A stretch of 64,000 bases of DNA from Citrobacter sp. Marseille-Q6884. GTDB lineage: Bacteria; Pseudomonadota; Gammaproteobacteria; Enterobacterales; Enterobacteriaceae. Under the pieces are notes generated by a model. The model ran no database searches. It was not told the origin of the DNA and saw only the letters and a list, made by a program, of their open reading frames with translations. The position numbers and the translations under genes are program-made. The stretch lies in the NCBI RefSeq assembly GCF_945906775.1, contig NZ_CAMDRE010000001.1:186001-250000 (forward strand). Reading direction: 5' to 3'. Shown here in pieces: positions 36,166 to 44,159 of this stretch. Position 1 is the first letter of the stretch. Each line of letters starts with the position of its first letter.

Positions 36166-37341
36166 ATGGCTAAAGGCATGCGGGTCAAACTGAACTATGA
36201 AGTCAGTCGCGATCCGGATACAGGCGTGGAAGTCACCCGGCTGACCCCACCGGAAGTCACCTGTCATCGAAACTATTTCTATCAGAAATGCTTCTTTAAT
36301 GATGGCAGCCATCTGCTGTTTGCTGGGGAGTTTGATGGTCACTGGAACTACTATTTACTGGATCTCGCCAAAGCCGAAGCTGTTCAGCTTACCGAAGGTG
36401 CGGGCGATAATACCTTCGGCGGTTTTTTATCCCCGGACGATAGCGCTCTCTATTATGTAAAAAATGACCGTACCTTACTGGAAGTCAATCTAAAAACGCT
36501 GGCGGAACGCGAAGTGTATCGCGTGGCGGATGACTGGGTGGGATACGGCACCTGGGTGGCGAACAGCGACTGCACAAAACTGGTCGGTATCGAAATCGCC
36601 AAAAGCGACTGGACCCCGCTGAATAGCTGGCAGCTTTTCCACGACTTCTTCCATAAAAACCCGCACTGCCGGTTGCTGCGTGTCGATTTACAGACCGGCG
36701 AAAGCGCGGTGATTCACGAAGAGAAAAACTGGTTAGGTCACCCCATTTACCGTCCGTTCGACGATAACACCGTCGCCTTCTGTCACGAAGGGCCGCACGA
36801 TCTTATTGATGCGCGGATGTGGCTGGTCAATGAAGATGGCAGCCATGTGCGCAAAGTGAAAGATCATGCGGAAGGTGAAAGCTGCACACATGAATTCTGG
36901 GTGCCCAACGGCTCTGCGCTGGTGTATGTCTCTTATCTGAAAGGTCAGCAAGGGCGTACCATCTCCAGCTTTAACCCGGACACCGGCGTAAACGAAGCCG
37001 TCATGTTGATGCCAGCCTGTTCACATTTAATGAGCAATTTTGATGGCAGCCTGCTGGTCGGTGATGGCTCCGGCACACCGGTGGATGTGAAAGATACCGG
37101 TGGTTACACCATCGATAACGATCCGTATCTGTACGGGTTTGATGTAGCGAAGAAAAGTTGTTTCCGTATCGCTCGCCATGATACCTCATGGGCGACGGTG
37201 GCAAACAGCCGTCAGGTAACCCATCCGCATCCGTCATTTACACCTGACGATCGTGCGGTGCTGTTTAGTTCAGATAAAGACGGTAAACCGGCGCTTTATA
37301 TTGCAAAGCTGCCTGAACAACCGGAACTGTTTCAACTGTAG
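36166..37341 (+). CDS. ogl: Oligogalacturonate lyase
   Basis: 391 residues, a seven-bladed beta-propeller lyase (PL22). Cleaves digalacturonate and its unsaturated form in the cytoplasm to monomers for KdgF/KduI. Conserved segments GHWNYYLLDL, WVGYGTWVANSDCTK and the metal-site histidines in ACSHLM and QVTHPHPS are present; similarity to Dickeya and Yersinia Ogl runs the whole length. The ATG at 36166 follows AAAAGGAG by 6 bases. No signal peptide. Confidence 0.94.
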   Translation: MAKGMRVKLNYEVSRDPDTGVEVTRLTPPEVTCHRNYFYQKCFFNDGSHLLFAGEFDGHWNYYLLDLAKAEAVQLTEGAGDNTFGGFLSPDDSALYYVKNDRTLLEVNLKTLAEREVYRVADDWVGYGTWVANSDCTKLVGIEIAKSDWTPLNSWQLFHDFFHKNPHCRLLRVDLQTGESAVIHEEKNWLGHPIYRPFDDNTVAFCHEGPHDLIDARMWLVNEDGSHVRKVKDHAEGESCTHEFWVPNGSALVYVSYLKGQQGRTISSFNPDTGVNEAVMLMPACSHLMSNFDGSLLVGDGSGTPVDVKDTGGYTIDNDPYLYGFDVAKKSCFRIARHDTSWATVANSRQVTHPHPSFTPDDRAVLFSSDKDGKPALYIAKLPEQPELFQL

Positions 37342-37394
37342 TCCCCGTAAGTGTAATGCCCTGTATTTGAGTTAGTGTTTCTGTTACTGGTCTT

Positions 37395-37419
37395 GCCCTC
37401 CTTACGGAGGGCTTTTTTT
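37395..37419 (+). terminator. Rho-independent terminator of ogl
   Basis: Perfect 7-bp stem GCCCTCC/GGAGGGC with loop TTAC and seven T residues. Confidence 0.93.
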
Positions 37420-37457
37420 ATTCCTGGTGAACGTCTGAGTGCTGAATAATAAGCAGC

Positions 37458-37485
37458 AAAAAACCCCGGCTAACTGCTCCGGGGT
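37458..37485 (-). terminator. Rho-independent terminator of the kdgM-type gene
   Basis: Stem ACCCCGG/CCGGGGT (37463-37469, 37479-37485) with a T run on the minus strand (37463-37458), 26 bases after the stop. Confidence 0.88.
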
Positions 37486-37510
37486 ATTTCGATAAGGGAG
37501 ATGCTTTTAT

Positions 37511-38194
37511 TTAGAAGCTATAAGCAACGCCGACACGATAACGGGTTTGACGCTCATCGGTTTTTTGCACGCCGACATTACCCACTTCAACATACGGTGC
37601 CCAGTTTTTATCCCACTTATACGCTAACTTGGCATTATATTCATTGGAATAAGGTTTATTATTGTTACGGCTGAAGCCTTCAGAGCTTCGCGCATAAACA
37701 TAGTTCAGCTCAGTACGCCAGTCACCCAATACGAAGCCTACCCAGGCATCACCACGGTTAACTTTGTCATCTTTTTTGTCCGGGTTTGAAGGATAACGCG
37801 TATATTCATAACGATAACGCGTGGCTACGTAGAAACCATTATCAAAGCTATATTGCAGGTGCAGGTTAGGTTTGTAGATGGTACGGCTATCATTGCTTTC
37901 AAGCGTAAGACCCGGTGTAACCGCAATATTGCTGGTTGCTTTCCAGCGCCAGTTAATTGAATCTTCATGACCATTACCGACCACATCAGCAAAAGGCTGG
38001 TCGGCTTTATCACCGCCTGATTTCCATTTTGCTTCCACGGTAAAACCTAAACCATTTTCAAAACGATGTGACACGGACACACGGTCAGCATTCGCTCCGC
38101 TATCAATATATTCATGACGTAAGTCTACGGTTACCGCTTGCGCGGCAAAGGATGCACCAATTAAAGACGCGAGTACCAGAGTTTTTTTAAACAT
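37511..38194 (-). CDS. kdgM: KdgM-family oligogalacturonate-specific porin
   Basis: 227 residues with a signal peptide ending AAQA-VTVD (residues 1 to about 20) and a C-terminal aromatic YSF, the outer-membrane insertion signal. Alternating hydrophobic strands such as VTVDLRHEYID and FYVATRYRYEYTRY fit the 12-strand monomeric KdgM/NanC barrel. It would let acidic pectin oligomers cross the outer membrane ahead of TogB. Several KdgM paralogues exist in this family, so the exact orthology is uncertain. Confidence 0.88.
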   Translation of the reverse strand: MFKKTLVLASLIGASFAAQAVTVDLRHEYIDSGANADRVSVSHRFENGLGFTVEAKWKSGGDKADQPFADVVGNGHEDSINWRWKATSNIAVTPGLTLESNDSRTIYKPNLHLQYSFDNGFYVATRYRYEYTRYPSNPDKKDDKVNRGDAWVGFVLGDWRTELNYVYARSSEGFSRNNNKPYSNEYNAKLAYKWDKNWAPYVEVGNVGVQKTDERQTRYRVGVAYSF

Positions 38195-38660
38195 TTGCTA
38201 TCCTCAAATTAAAATGATGTTTCTTTTTTATGGAATTGCATTTTATTTTTTTAACACCGATATTTTAGTGATCATGATCGTAAATATTTGTTTCAAAAAA
38301 AATGGACACTCACGCCGTGATGAATATCAAATAAAATTCGCGATAACGTTCAAAAAAGAGGATAAGGTTCACATTTCATTTTAATTAAAACGCATGGAGA
38401 GTAGACCTGTAATGAAAACAAATCATAAAAAACAATGAGTTAAACAATAACGCGCAATAGTGACTACGGTTACCTTAATCATGGTAATAATATTATTGGT
38501 TATATAGTTAAGATGAAGAGAAAGAATGACTGGCGAGAGAGTCCGTCAGAATGTTTCAGAGTGAATTTTACTTATTTCAGGATATAACACAGATGCGCTG
38601 CCACCTGATTCGCGTCAGCGCAGTGAAAAAATCTCGAGAAGGGAGAAGCCGTTAAGCGGT
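38195..38660 (-). promoter_or_regulatory. Upstream region of the kdgM-type gene
   Basis: 466 AT-rich bases with no gene. A half-matching KdgR-like sequence, AAAATGATGTTTCTTTT (38211-38227), lies next to the kdgM start, and AGTGATCATGATCGTA (about 38266) is a weak CRP-like palindrome. No strong terminator for yqeF was recognised in it. Confidence 0.4.
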
Positions 38661-39839
38661 TTAATCGCGTTCGATAGCCAATGCAACACCCTGGCCGCCG
38701 CCGATGCACAACGTCGCCAGACCTTTGCGCGCCTGACGTTTAACCATCTCATGTACCAGTGAAACCAGAATACGGCACCCGGATGCGCCAATGGGGTGAC
38801 CCAGCGCGATGGCTCCGCCATTGACATTGACCCGACGTTCGTCCCATTCCAGTACTTTTCCCACCGAGAGCGCCTGCGCGGCGAAAGCCTCATTGGCCTC
38901 GATCAGATCAACATCCGCCAGTTGCCAGCCGACCCGTTCAAGGCAGCGGCGGGTGGCGTAGACAGGCGCAATCCCCATCAATGCGGGATCAACCCCGACG
39001 CTGGCAAAAGCGCGAATGCGTGCCAGCACCGGCAAATTCAGCGCCTGCGCCTTGGCTTCACTCATCATCATGACCGCAGCCGCGCCATCGTTGATGGACG
39101 ACGCGTTGCCCGCCGTGACCGATCCCAGGCGATCAAACGTGGGATCCAGACGCGCCAGCCCTTCAGCGCTGGCGTCCGTTCTTGGCTGTTCATCGGTATC
39201 GACGATGAAAGGTTGTCCGTTACGCTGGGTAATAACCGGTACAATCTCATCTTTAAACCGTCCGGCGTCGATCGCCATGCGCGCTTTATGCTGAGAGCGC
39301 AGCGCGTAGGCATCCTGCAGTTCACGGCTAATACCGTATTCCCGCGCCAGGTTTTCGGCGGTGACGCCCATATGATAATCGTTGAAAGCATCCCACAAGC
39401 CGTCATGCACCAGACTGTCCACCAGCTGGCTATTACCGAGTTGCGCCCCGGTACGGCTGTCGGTGAGGACGTGCGGTGCGCGGCTCATGTTCTCTTGCCC
39501 ACCCGCTATCACAATATCCGCTTCACCACACTGGATAGCCTGTGTCGCCAGATGCAGCGCTTTCAGACCAGAACCACACACATCGTTAATCGTGATAGCA
39601 GAAACGGTATTGGGTAATCCCCCATTGATGGCGGACTGGCGCGCCGGGTTTTGTCCTGCACCCGCCGTGAGAACCTGACCGAGGATCACTTCATCAATAG
39701 CGTGGATGTCCACTCCTGTCCGCTCCATTAACGCTTTGACCACCATACTGCCTAACTCAACGGCAGAGTGACGCGCCAGCGTTCCCTGGAAGCAGCCAAT
39801 CGGTGTCCTTAACGCCCCCACTATCACAACCTCTTTCAT
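38661..39839 (-). CDS. yqeF: Acetyl-CoA acetyltransferase (thiolase) YqeF
   Basis: 392 residues from MKEVVIVGALRTPIG; an upstream ATG adding eight residues is not conserved. The acyl-accepting Cys88 (NDVCGSGLKAL), the GHPIGASG histidine and the C-terminal CIGGGQG cysteine are in place. Condenses two acetyl-CoA to acetoacetyl-CoA or the reverse. The physiological role in E. coli is unclear, since AtoB is the main enzyme. Confidence 0.95.
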   Translation of the reverse strand: MKEVVIVGALRTPIGCFQGTLARHSAVELGSMVVKALMERTGVDIHAIDEVILGQVLTAGAGQNPARQSAINGGLPNTVSAITINDVCGSGLKALHLATQAIQCGEADIVIAGGQENMSRAPHVLTDSRTGAQLGNSQLVDSLVHDGLWDAFNDYHMGVTAENLAREYGISRELQDAYALRSQHKARMAIDAGRFKDEIVPVITQRNGQPFIVDTDEQPRTDASAEGLARLDPTFDRLGSVTAGNASSINDGAAAVMMMSEAKAQALNLPVLARIRAFASVGVDPALMGIAPVYATRRCLERVGWQLADVDLIEANEAFAAQALSVGKVLEWDERRVNVNGGAIALGHPIGASGCRILVSLVHEMVKRQARKGLATLCIGGGQGVALAIERD

Positions 39840-39941
39840 CACCACCTCTGCGCAAAATAACATCGCAATAGTAGATGATTGTTAAAAATAGTTATCATGG
39901 TTGTTTAAAAATGGTGATTTTTATCACAAAGGAAATGGGGA

Positions 39942-40826
39942 TCACCGGACCGTCCGCACACCGCTGCCCTGACGTAAATGGTCACGAAGCCAGCTTCCCG
40001 CCACGCCAGGCGGCGATTTCTTATTCCACAGCAGATCGATAGAGATAGCCCTTGGCCAGCCGGGCATCTGCAACTGCACCAGCGGTTTTTCTGCCGCAAA
40101 CTCTTCCACCAGCGCACAAGGTAGCGCACACCAGCCAAATCCCTGAACCGCCATACTGAGCAATAACAAATAGTTAGGAGCAGACCACACGGGTCCACGC
40201 GCCACGTTCGTGCTGCTCTCCAGATAGGTATTCAGGCGCAATTCACGCCAGGTATGTAGCTGCTCCCATTGCAGTTTTTCCTGCATCGCCAGCGGATGCG
40301 AGGCGGCAACGTACAGTCCCATCCAGCTTTGCATTGGCAGACGGGTGACGCCCATGTCCGTGGGATAATCCTCTCGCGCCTCAATTAACCCAACCTGCGC
40401 GCGCCCCTTTTGCAGCAGATCGATCACATCCTCGTCTTCGCCGATCAGGCATTCAAACTCGGTGTGCGGAAACTGTCGGTCAAACTGCACCATCAATTCT
40501 TCCAGTACATCCGGGTGCAGCGTGTCCGAAAGCACGAACGTCAGGCGCGCTTCCGTTTCGCCCGACAGTGAAATCGCGGCTTCGTCCAGGCGATCGCTCG
40601 CCGACAAAATCGCCTGAACGTAGCCAAGCACCCGCTTGCCTTGTTCGGTCAGCGTCGGCTGGCGCGAGGAACGGTCAAACAGTGCAAAACCCAGATCGGC
40701 TTCCAGATGTGCAATCGCCGTGCTGATCGTGGACTGGCTTTTACGCAGCCGCCGCGCCGCTGCCGAAAATGAACCACAGGAAACGGTCTCGACAAATGCC
40801 GTTAATGCTTCAGGAGAGTAACGCAT
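39942..40826 (-). CDS. LysR-family transcriptional regulator
   Basis: 294 residues. The N-terminal winged HTH (FSAAARRLRKSQSTISTAIAHLE) and a LysR substrate-binding domain are complete. E. coli K-12 lacks this gene; Salmonella has a LysR-type gene in the same place. It is divergent from the PACE efflux gene, with 102 bp between them, so it is the likely regulator of that gene. Its ligand is unknown. The gap contains CTATCTACTTTATCGATGG, a possible LysR T-N11-A site. Confidence 0.9.
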   Translation of the reverse strand: MRYSPEALTAFVETVSCGSFSAAARRLRKSQSTISTAIAHLEADLGFALFDRSSRQPTLTEQGKRVLGYVQAILSASDRLDEAAISLSGETEARLTFVLSDTLHPDVLEELMVQFDRQFPHTEFECLIGEDEDVIDLLQKGRAQVGLIEAREDYPTDMGVTRLPMQSWMGLYVAASHPLAMQEKLQWEQLHTWRELRLNTYLESSTNVARGPVWSAPNYLLLLSMAVQGFGWCALPCALVEEFAAEKPLVQLQMPGWPRAISIDLLWNKKSPPGVAGSWLRDHLRQGSGVRTVR

Positions 40827-40928
40827 GAACTATCTACTTTATCGATGGATACTATCTTTTAGATATCACATAAAACGATAAAATTTCCACCATTCCGTTA
40901 TCCGGGCATCAAAGAAGGTTTTTACGTT

Positions 40929-41384
40929 ATGCAACACGATACAGTCCAACGTCGCTCGTTAGTGGAGCGCATTTTTCACGCCGTCTGTTTTGAGGGCATT
41001 GCCACCGCGATCCTCGCCCCCACCACCGCCTGGCTGATGCAGCGTTCGGTGCTGGAAATGGGCGGATTGACCGTACTTCTGGCCACCACGGCGATGATCT
41101 GGAATATCATTTATAACGCCCTGTTTGACCGCCTGTGGCCATCACACCTGGTGAAACGTACGGCAAAGGTACGTGCATTTCACGCCTTAGGGTTCGAAAG
41201 TGGTTTTATTGTTATTGGGGTCAGCATCGTGGCGTACGTCCTGAACGTCAGCCTGCTTCAGGCGTTCACGCTGGAGATCGGCTTCTTCCTGTTCTTCCTG
41301 CCGTACACCATGTTCTATAACTGGGCTTATGACACATTACGCGCACGGATGGTGAAACGTCGCCAGCAGCGCGTTACTGCCTGA
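40929..41384 (+). CDS. PACE-family efflux transporter (bacterial transmembrane pair)
   Basis: 151 residues, four membrane helices arranged as two tandem BTP domains. The repeated motif R-x2-HA-x2-FE (RIFHAVCFEG near residue 15 and RAFHALGFES near 83) and WNIIYNALFD/YNWAYDTLRA mark the proteobacterial antimicrobial compound efflux family (AceI-like), which exports chlorhexidine, acriflavine and short diamines. Specificity here is not known. Hairpin downstream. Confidence 0.88.
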   Translation: MQHDTVQRRSLVERIFHAVCFEGIATAILAPTTAWLMQRSVLEMGGLTVLLATTAMIWNIIYNALFDRLWPSHLVKRTAKVRAFHALGFESGFIVIGVSIVAYVLNVSLLQAFTLEIGFFLFFLPYTMFYNWAYDTLRARMVKRRQQRVTA

Positions 41385-41392
41385 TAATTCAG

Positions 41393-41427
41393 TGAATAGT
41401 CGGAATTTTCTCGATTCCGGCTATTCA
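41393..41427 (+). terminator. Hairpin after the PACE gene
   Basis: 14-bp stem with one G-U pair (41393-41406, 41414-41427), loop TTTCTCG, no T tract. Confidence 0.5.
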
Positions 41428-41526
41428 ACTCGCCACTCGCTCCCTTGTTCACGCCTCCCCCAGCCCCTCTCATTTGTGGTAAATTGCGCTTCTTTTTGTT
41501 TATTTTATAGTTGATACGTTCACATA

Positions 41527-42756
41527 ATGTCGAAAATTTGGTCAAAAGAAGAGACTCTCTGGAGCTTCGCGTTATATGGTACTGCCGTCGGCGCAGGAAC
41601 CCTTTTTCTCCCCATACAGCTGGGTTCTGCGGGGGCTGTCGTTCTGTTCATCACCGCTCTCGTCGCCTGGCCGTTAACCTACTGGCCGCATAAGGCGCTG
41701 TGCCAGTTTATTCTGTCATCGAAAACCTCTGCAGGCGAAGGCATCACCGGTGCGGTTACGCACTACTACGGCAAGAAGATAGGTAACCTGATTACCACGC
41801 TCTATTTTATTGCCTTCTTTGTGGTGGTGCTGATCTACGCCGTGGCGATTACCAACTCGCTCACCGAGCAACTGGCAAAACATCTCACTGTGGATCTGCG
41901 TGTCCGCATGCTTGTCAGTCTGGGTGTGGTGCTGGTGCTGAACCTGATCTTTTTGATGGGGCGACAAGCGACCATCCGGGTCATGGGTTTTCTGGTCTTC
42001 CCGCTTATCGCTTACTTTTTATTTCTTTCGCTCTACCTGACCGGAAGCTGGCAGCCGACGTTACTGACCGGCCAGATGTCTTTCGATCAGCACACGCTTC
42101 ACCAGGTATGGATCTCTATCCCCGTGATGGTTTTCGCTTTTAGCCATACGCCAATTATCTCCACGTTTGCCATCGACAGACGCGAGAAATACGGCGAGCA
42201 GGCCATGGGTAAATGCAAAAAAATCATGAAGGTCGCCTACGTCATCATTTGCCTGAGCGTGCTGTTTTTCGTCTTCAGCTGTCTGCTTTCAATTCCGGTG
42301 AATTACATCGATGATGCGAAAAACGAGGGCGTGACCATTCTGTCGGCGCTGTCGATGATGCCAAATGCCCCGGCGTGGCTGTCGATTTCCGGGATTATCG
42401 TGGCCGTTGTGGCGATGTCAAAATCGTTCCTGGGGACTTACTTTGGTGTGATTGAAGGCGCGACGGAGGTGGTCAGAACATCGCTGCTCCAGGTCGGTAT
42501 CAAGAAAAGCCGGGCCTTTAACCGCGCGCTGTCCATCATGCTGGTTTCTGCCATCACGTTTATCATTTGCTGCATTAACCCTAATGCTATTTCAATGATT
42601 TACGCGATCAGCGGACCGCTTATCGCCATGATTTTGTTCATCATGCCAACGCTGTCCACTTACTTGATTCCGGCGCTGAAACCGTACCGTTCAGTGGGCA
42701 ATCTGCTTACCCTGATTGTCGGGCTGCTCTGCGTTTCCGTGATGTTTTTTGGCTAG
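41527..42756 (+). CDS. yqeG: Inner-membrane transporter YqeG (HAAAP family)
   Basis: 409 residues, 11 hydrophobic helices, hydroxy/aromatic amino-acid permease family with serine transporters SdaC and TdcC. N-terminal FALYGTAVGAGTLFLPIQLG is the typical substrate-binding helix. E. coli YqeG has been reported as a serine transporter, which I cannot confirm from sequence. In E. coli it lies next to yqeF; here a LysR/PACE pair sits between them. Strong hairpin terminator follows. Confidence 0.92.
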   Translation: MSKIWSKEETLWSFALYGTAVGAGTLFLPIQLGSAGAVVLFITALVAWPLTYWPHKALCQFILSSKTSAGEGITGAVTHYYGKKIGNLITTLYFIAFFVVVLIYAVAITNSLTEQLAKHLTVDLRVRMLVSLGVVLVLNLIFLMGRQATIRVMGFLVFPLIAYFLFLSLYLTGSWQPTLLTGQMSFDQHTLHQVWISIPVMVFAFSHTPIISTFAIDRREKYGEQAMGKCKKIMKVAYVIICLSVLFFVFSCLLSIPVNYIDDAKNEGVTILSALSMMPNAPAWLSISGIIVAVVAMSKSFLGTYFGVIEGATEVVRTSLLQVGIKKSRAFNRALSIMLVSAITFIICCINPNAISMIYAISGPLIAMILFIMPTLSTYLIPALKPYRSVGNLLTLIVGLLCVSVMFFG

Positions 42757-42767
42757 AACGTCTCTTC

Positions 42768-42803
42768 AACGGCTCATTCCCTGGTACGAGGATGAGCCGT
42801 TTT
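42768..42803 (+). terminator. Terminator of yqeG
   Basis: 10-bp stem AACGGCTCAT/ATGAGCCGTT (42768-42777, 42792-42801) followed by a short T run, between yqeG and the convergent rcnR. Confidence 0.82.
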
Positions 42804-42809
42804 CCTGCT

Positions 42810-43082
42810 TTATTTGATATACGAATCCAGCACTTTCAGGACCACATCCAGATCCTCTTCGCGCTTTATTTCATCGCCCTGATGCACAATATGCTCGGTC
42901 AGATGCCCTTTAATCACTTCACGCATTAAGCCGTTTACGGCACCACGAATCGCCGCAATCTGCTGTAACACGGCCGCACATTCATGCGGTTCATCAAGCA
43001 TGGTTTTCAACGCCGCTACCTGTCCCTGAATCTTACTGGCACGGGCTTTGAGTTTTTGTTTGTCGCGGATCGTATGTGACAT
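42810..43082 (-). CDS. rcnR: Nickel/cobalt-responsive repressor RcnR
   Basis: 90 residues from MSHTIRDKQKLKARASKIQG; earlier starts in frame would run through the operators and are rejected. CsrA-unrelated all-helical CsoR/RcnR family; the metal ligands His3, Cys35, His60 and His64 are all present. Represses rcnA until Ni(II) or Co(II) binds. Divergent from rcnA across two G-tract operators. Confidence 0.96.
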   Translation of the reverse strand: MSHTIRDKQKLKARASKIQGQVAALKTMLDEPHECAAVLQQIAAIRGAVNGLMREVIKGHLTEHIVHQGDEIKREEDLDVVLKVLDSYIK

Positions 43083-43130
43083 AGCTAAATCCCAGCTGCA
43101 TAAATCATGATTAACTATACCTTGCCGATC

Positions 43131-43165
43131 TACTGGGGGGTAGTATTTGGTACTGGGGGGGAGTA
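43131..43165. promoter_or_regulatory. Two RcnR operators
   Basis: TACTGGGGGGTAGTA (43131-43145) and TACTGGGGGGGAGTA (43151-43165) match the RcnR site TACT-G6-N-AGTA. They lie between the divergent rcnR and rcnA starts, so they control both. Confidence 0.93.
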
Positions 43166-43201
43166 GAATCAGGCGAAACATAACAACTAAGAATCATTCT
43201 C

Positions 43202-44107
43202 ATGGGTGAATTTTCGACGCTTCTTCAGCAAGGTAACGCCTGGTTCTTTATTCCCAGTGCGATTTTATTGGGGGTGTTGCACGGCCTGGAGCCGGGGCAT
43301 TCCAAGACAATGATGGCGGCATTTATTATCGCCATTAAAGGCACCATCAAACAGGCCGTGATGCTGGGGCTGGCGGCCACGCTGTCGCATACGGCCGTGG
43401 TGTGGTTGATCGCGCTGGGCGGAATGTATATCAGCAAAGCGTTTACCGCCCAGGCCGTTGAACCCTGGCTGCAGTTTGTCTCGGCCATCATCATTTTGGG
43501 AACGGCATTCTGGATGTTCTGGCGGACATGGCAAGGTGAGCAAAACTGGCTGGCAGAAACGCATCACGACCATGATCACGGGCATCATCATCACGACCAT
43601 CATCACGACCATCATGACCATCACCACGGTCACGACGACGATCATGACCACCATCATCATCATCACCACCATGAACACGAGCATGACCATGCTGCGCTAA
43701 GCGGCTTTGCCGAAGGCTCAAAAGCGTATCAGGATGCACACGAACGGGCGCATGCCACGGACATTCAGCGTCGCTTTCAGGGTAAAGAGGTCACCAACGG
43801 GCAAATTTTGCTGTTTGGCCTGACCGGCGGGCTTATCCCCTGCCCAGCCGCCATCACGGTATTGCTGATTTGCATTCAGTTGAAAGCCTTCACGCTGGGG
43901 GCAACGATGGTGCTGTGCTTCAGCCTCGGGCTGGCGTTAACCCTGGTCACCGTGGGCGTCGGCGCAGCGGTTAGCGTACAACAGGCGGCAAAACGTTGGA
44001 GCGGATTCAACACGCTGGCGCGTAAAGCACCCTATTTTTCCAGCGCGCTTATCGCCATGGTCGGACTGTATATGGGAATTCACGGTTATATGGGGATCGT
44101 GGGCTAA
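43202..44107 (+). CDS. rcnA: Nickel/cobalt efflux protein RcnA
   Basis: 301 residues, about six membrane helices, with HX4D-like motif LHGLEPGHSKTMMAA in helix 1-2 typical of NiCoT-type proteins. A cytoplasmic His/Asp tract spans residues 121-163 and is longer than in E. coli K-12 RcnA (274 residues). Exports Ni(II) and Co(II). The gene for its periplasmic partner RcnB is not next to it, unlike E. coli. Confidence 0.94.
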   Translation: MGEFSTLLQQGNAWFFIPSAILLGVLHGLEPGHSKTMMAAFIIAIKGTIKQAVMLGLAATLSHTAVVWLIALGGMYISKAFTAQAVEPWLQFVSAIIILGTAFWMFWRTWQGEQNWLAETHHDHDHGHHHHDHHHDHHDHHHGHDDDHDHHHHHHHHEHEHDHAALSGFAEGSKAYQDAHERAHATDIQRRFQGKEVTNGQILLFGLTGGLIPCPAAITVLLICIQLKAFTLGATMVLCFSLGLALTLVTVGVGAAVSVQQAAKRWSGFNTLARKAPYFSSALIAMVGLYMGIHGYMGIVG

Positions 44108-44122
44108 GGCAGGAAGTGAACG

Positions 44123-44150
44123 ATGCGCAGCGACGCTCGCCGCTGCGCAT
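44123..44150. terminator. Hairpin between convergent rcnA and yahJ
   Basis: Perfect 10-bp stem ATGCGCAGCG/CGCTGCGCAT with loop ACGCTCGC. T tracts are weak on both sides, so it is a probable bidirectional stop for both operons. Confidence 0.55.
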
Positions 44151-44159
44151 AAAACGGGG

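Noticed and set aside
42810..43181. Longer RcnR starting at 43181
   Set aside because: The extra 33 codons run through both RcnR operators; the 90-residue form is the family length with His3 in place.
43561..43692. Repetitive CAT/CAC DNA that could look like a tandem repeat or CRISPR
   Set aside because: It is the histidine-rich loop of rcnA; units are irregular codons, without spacers.
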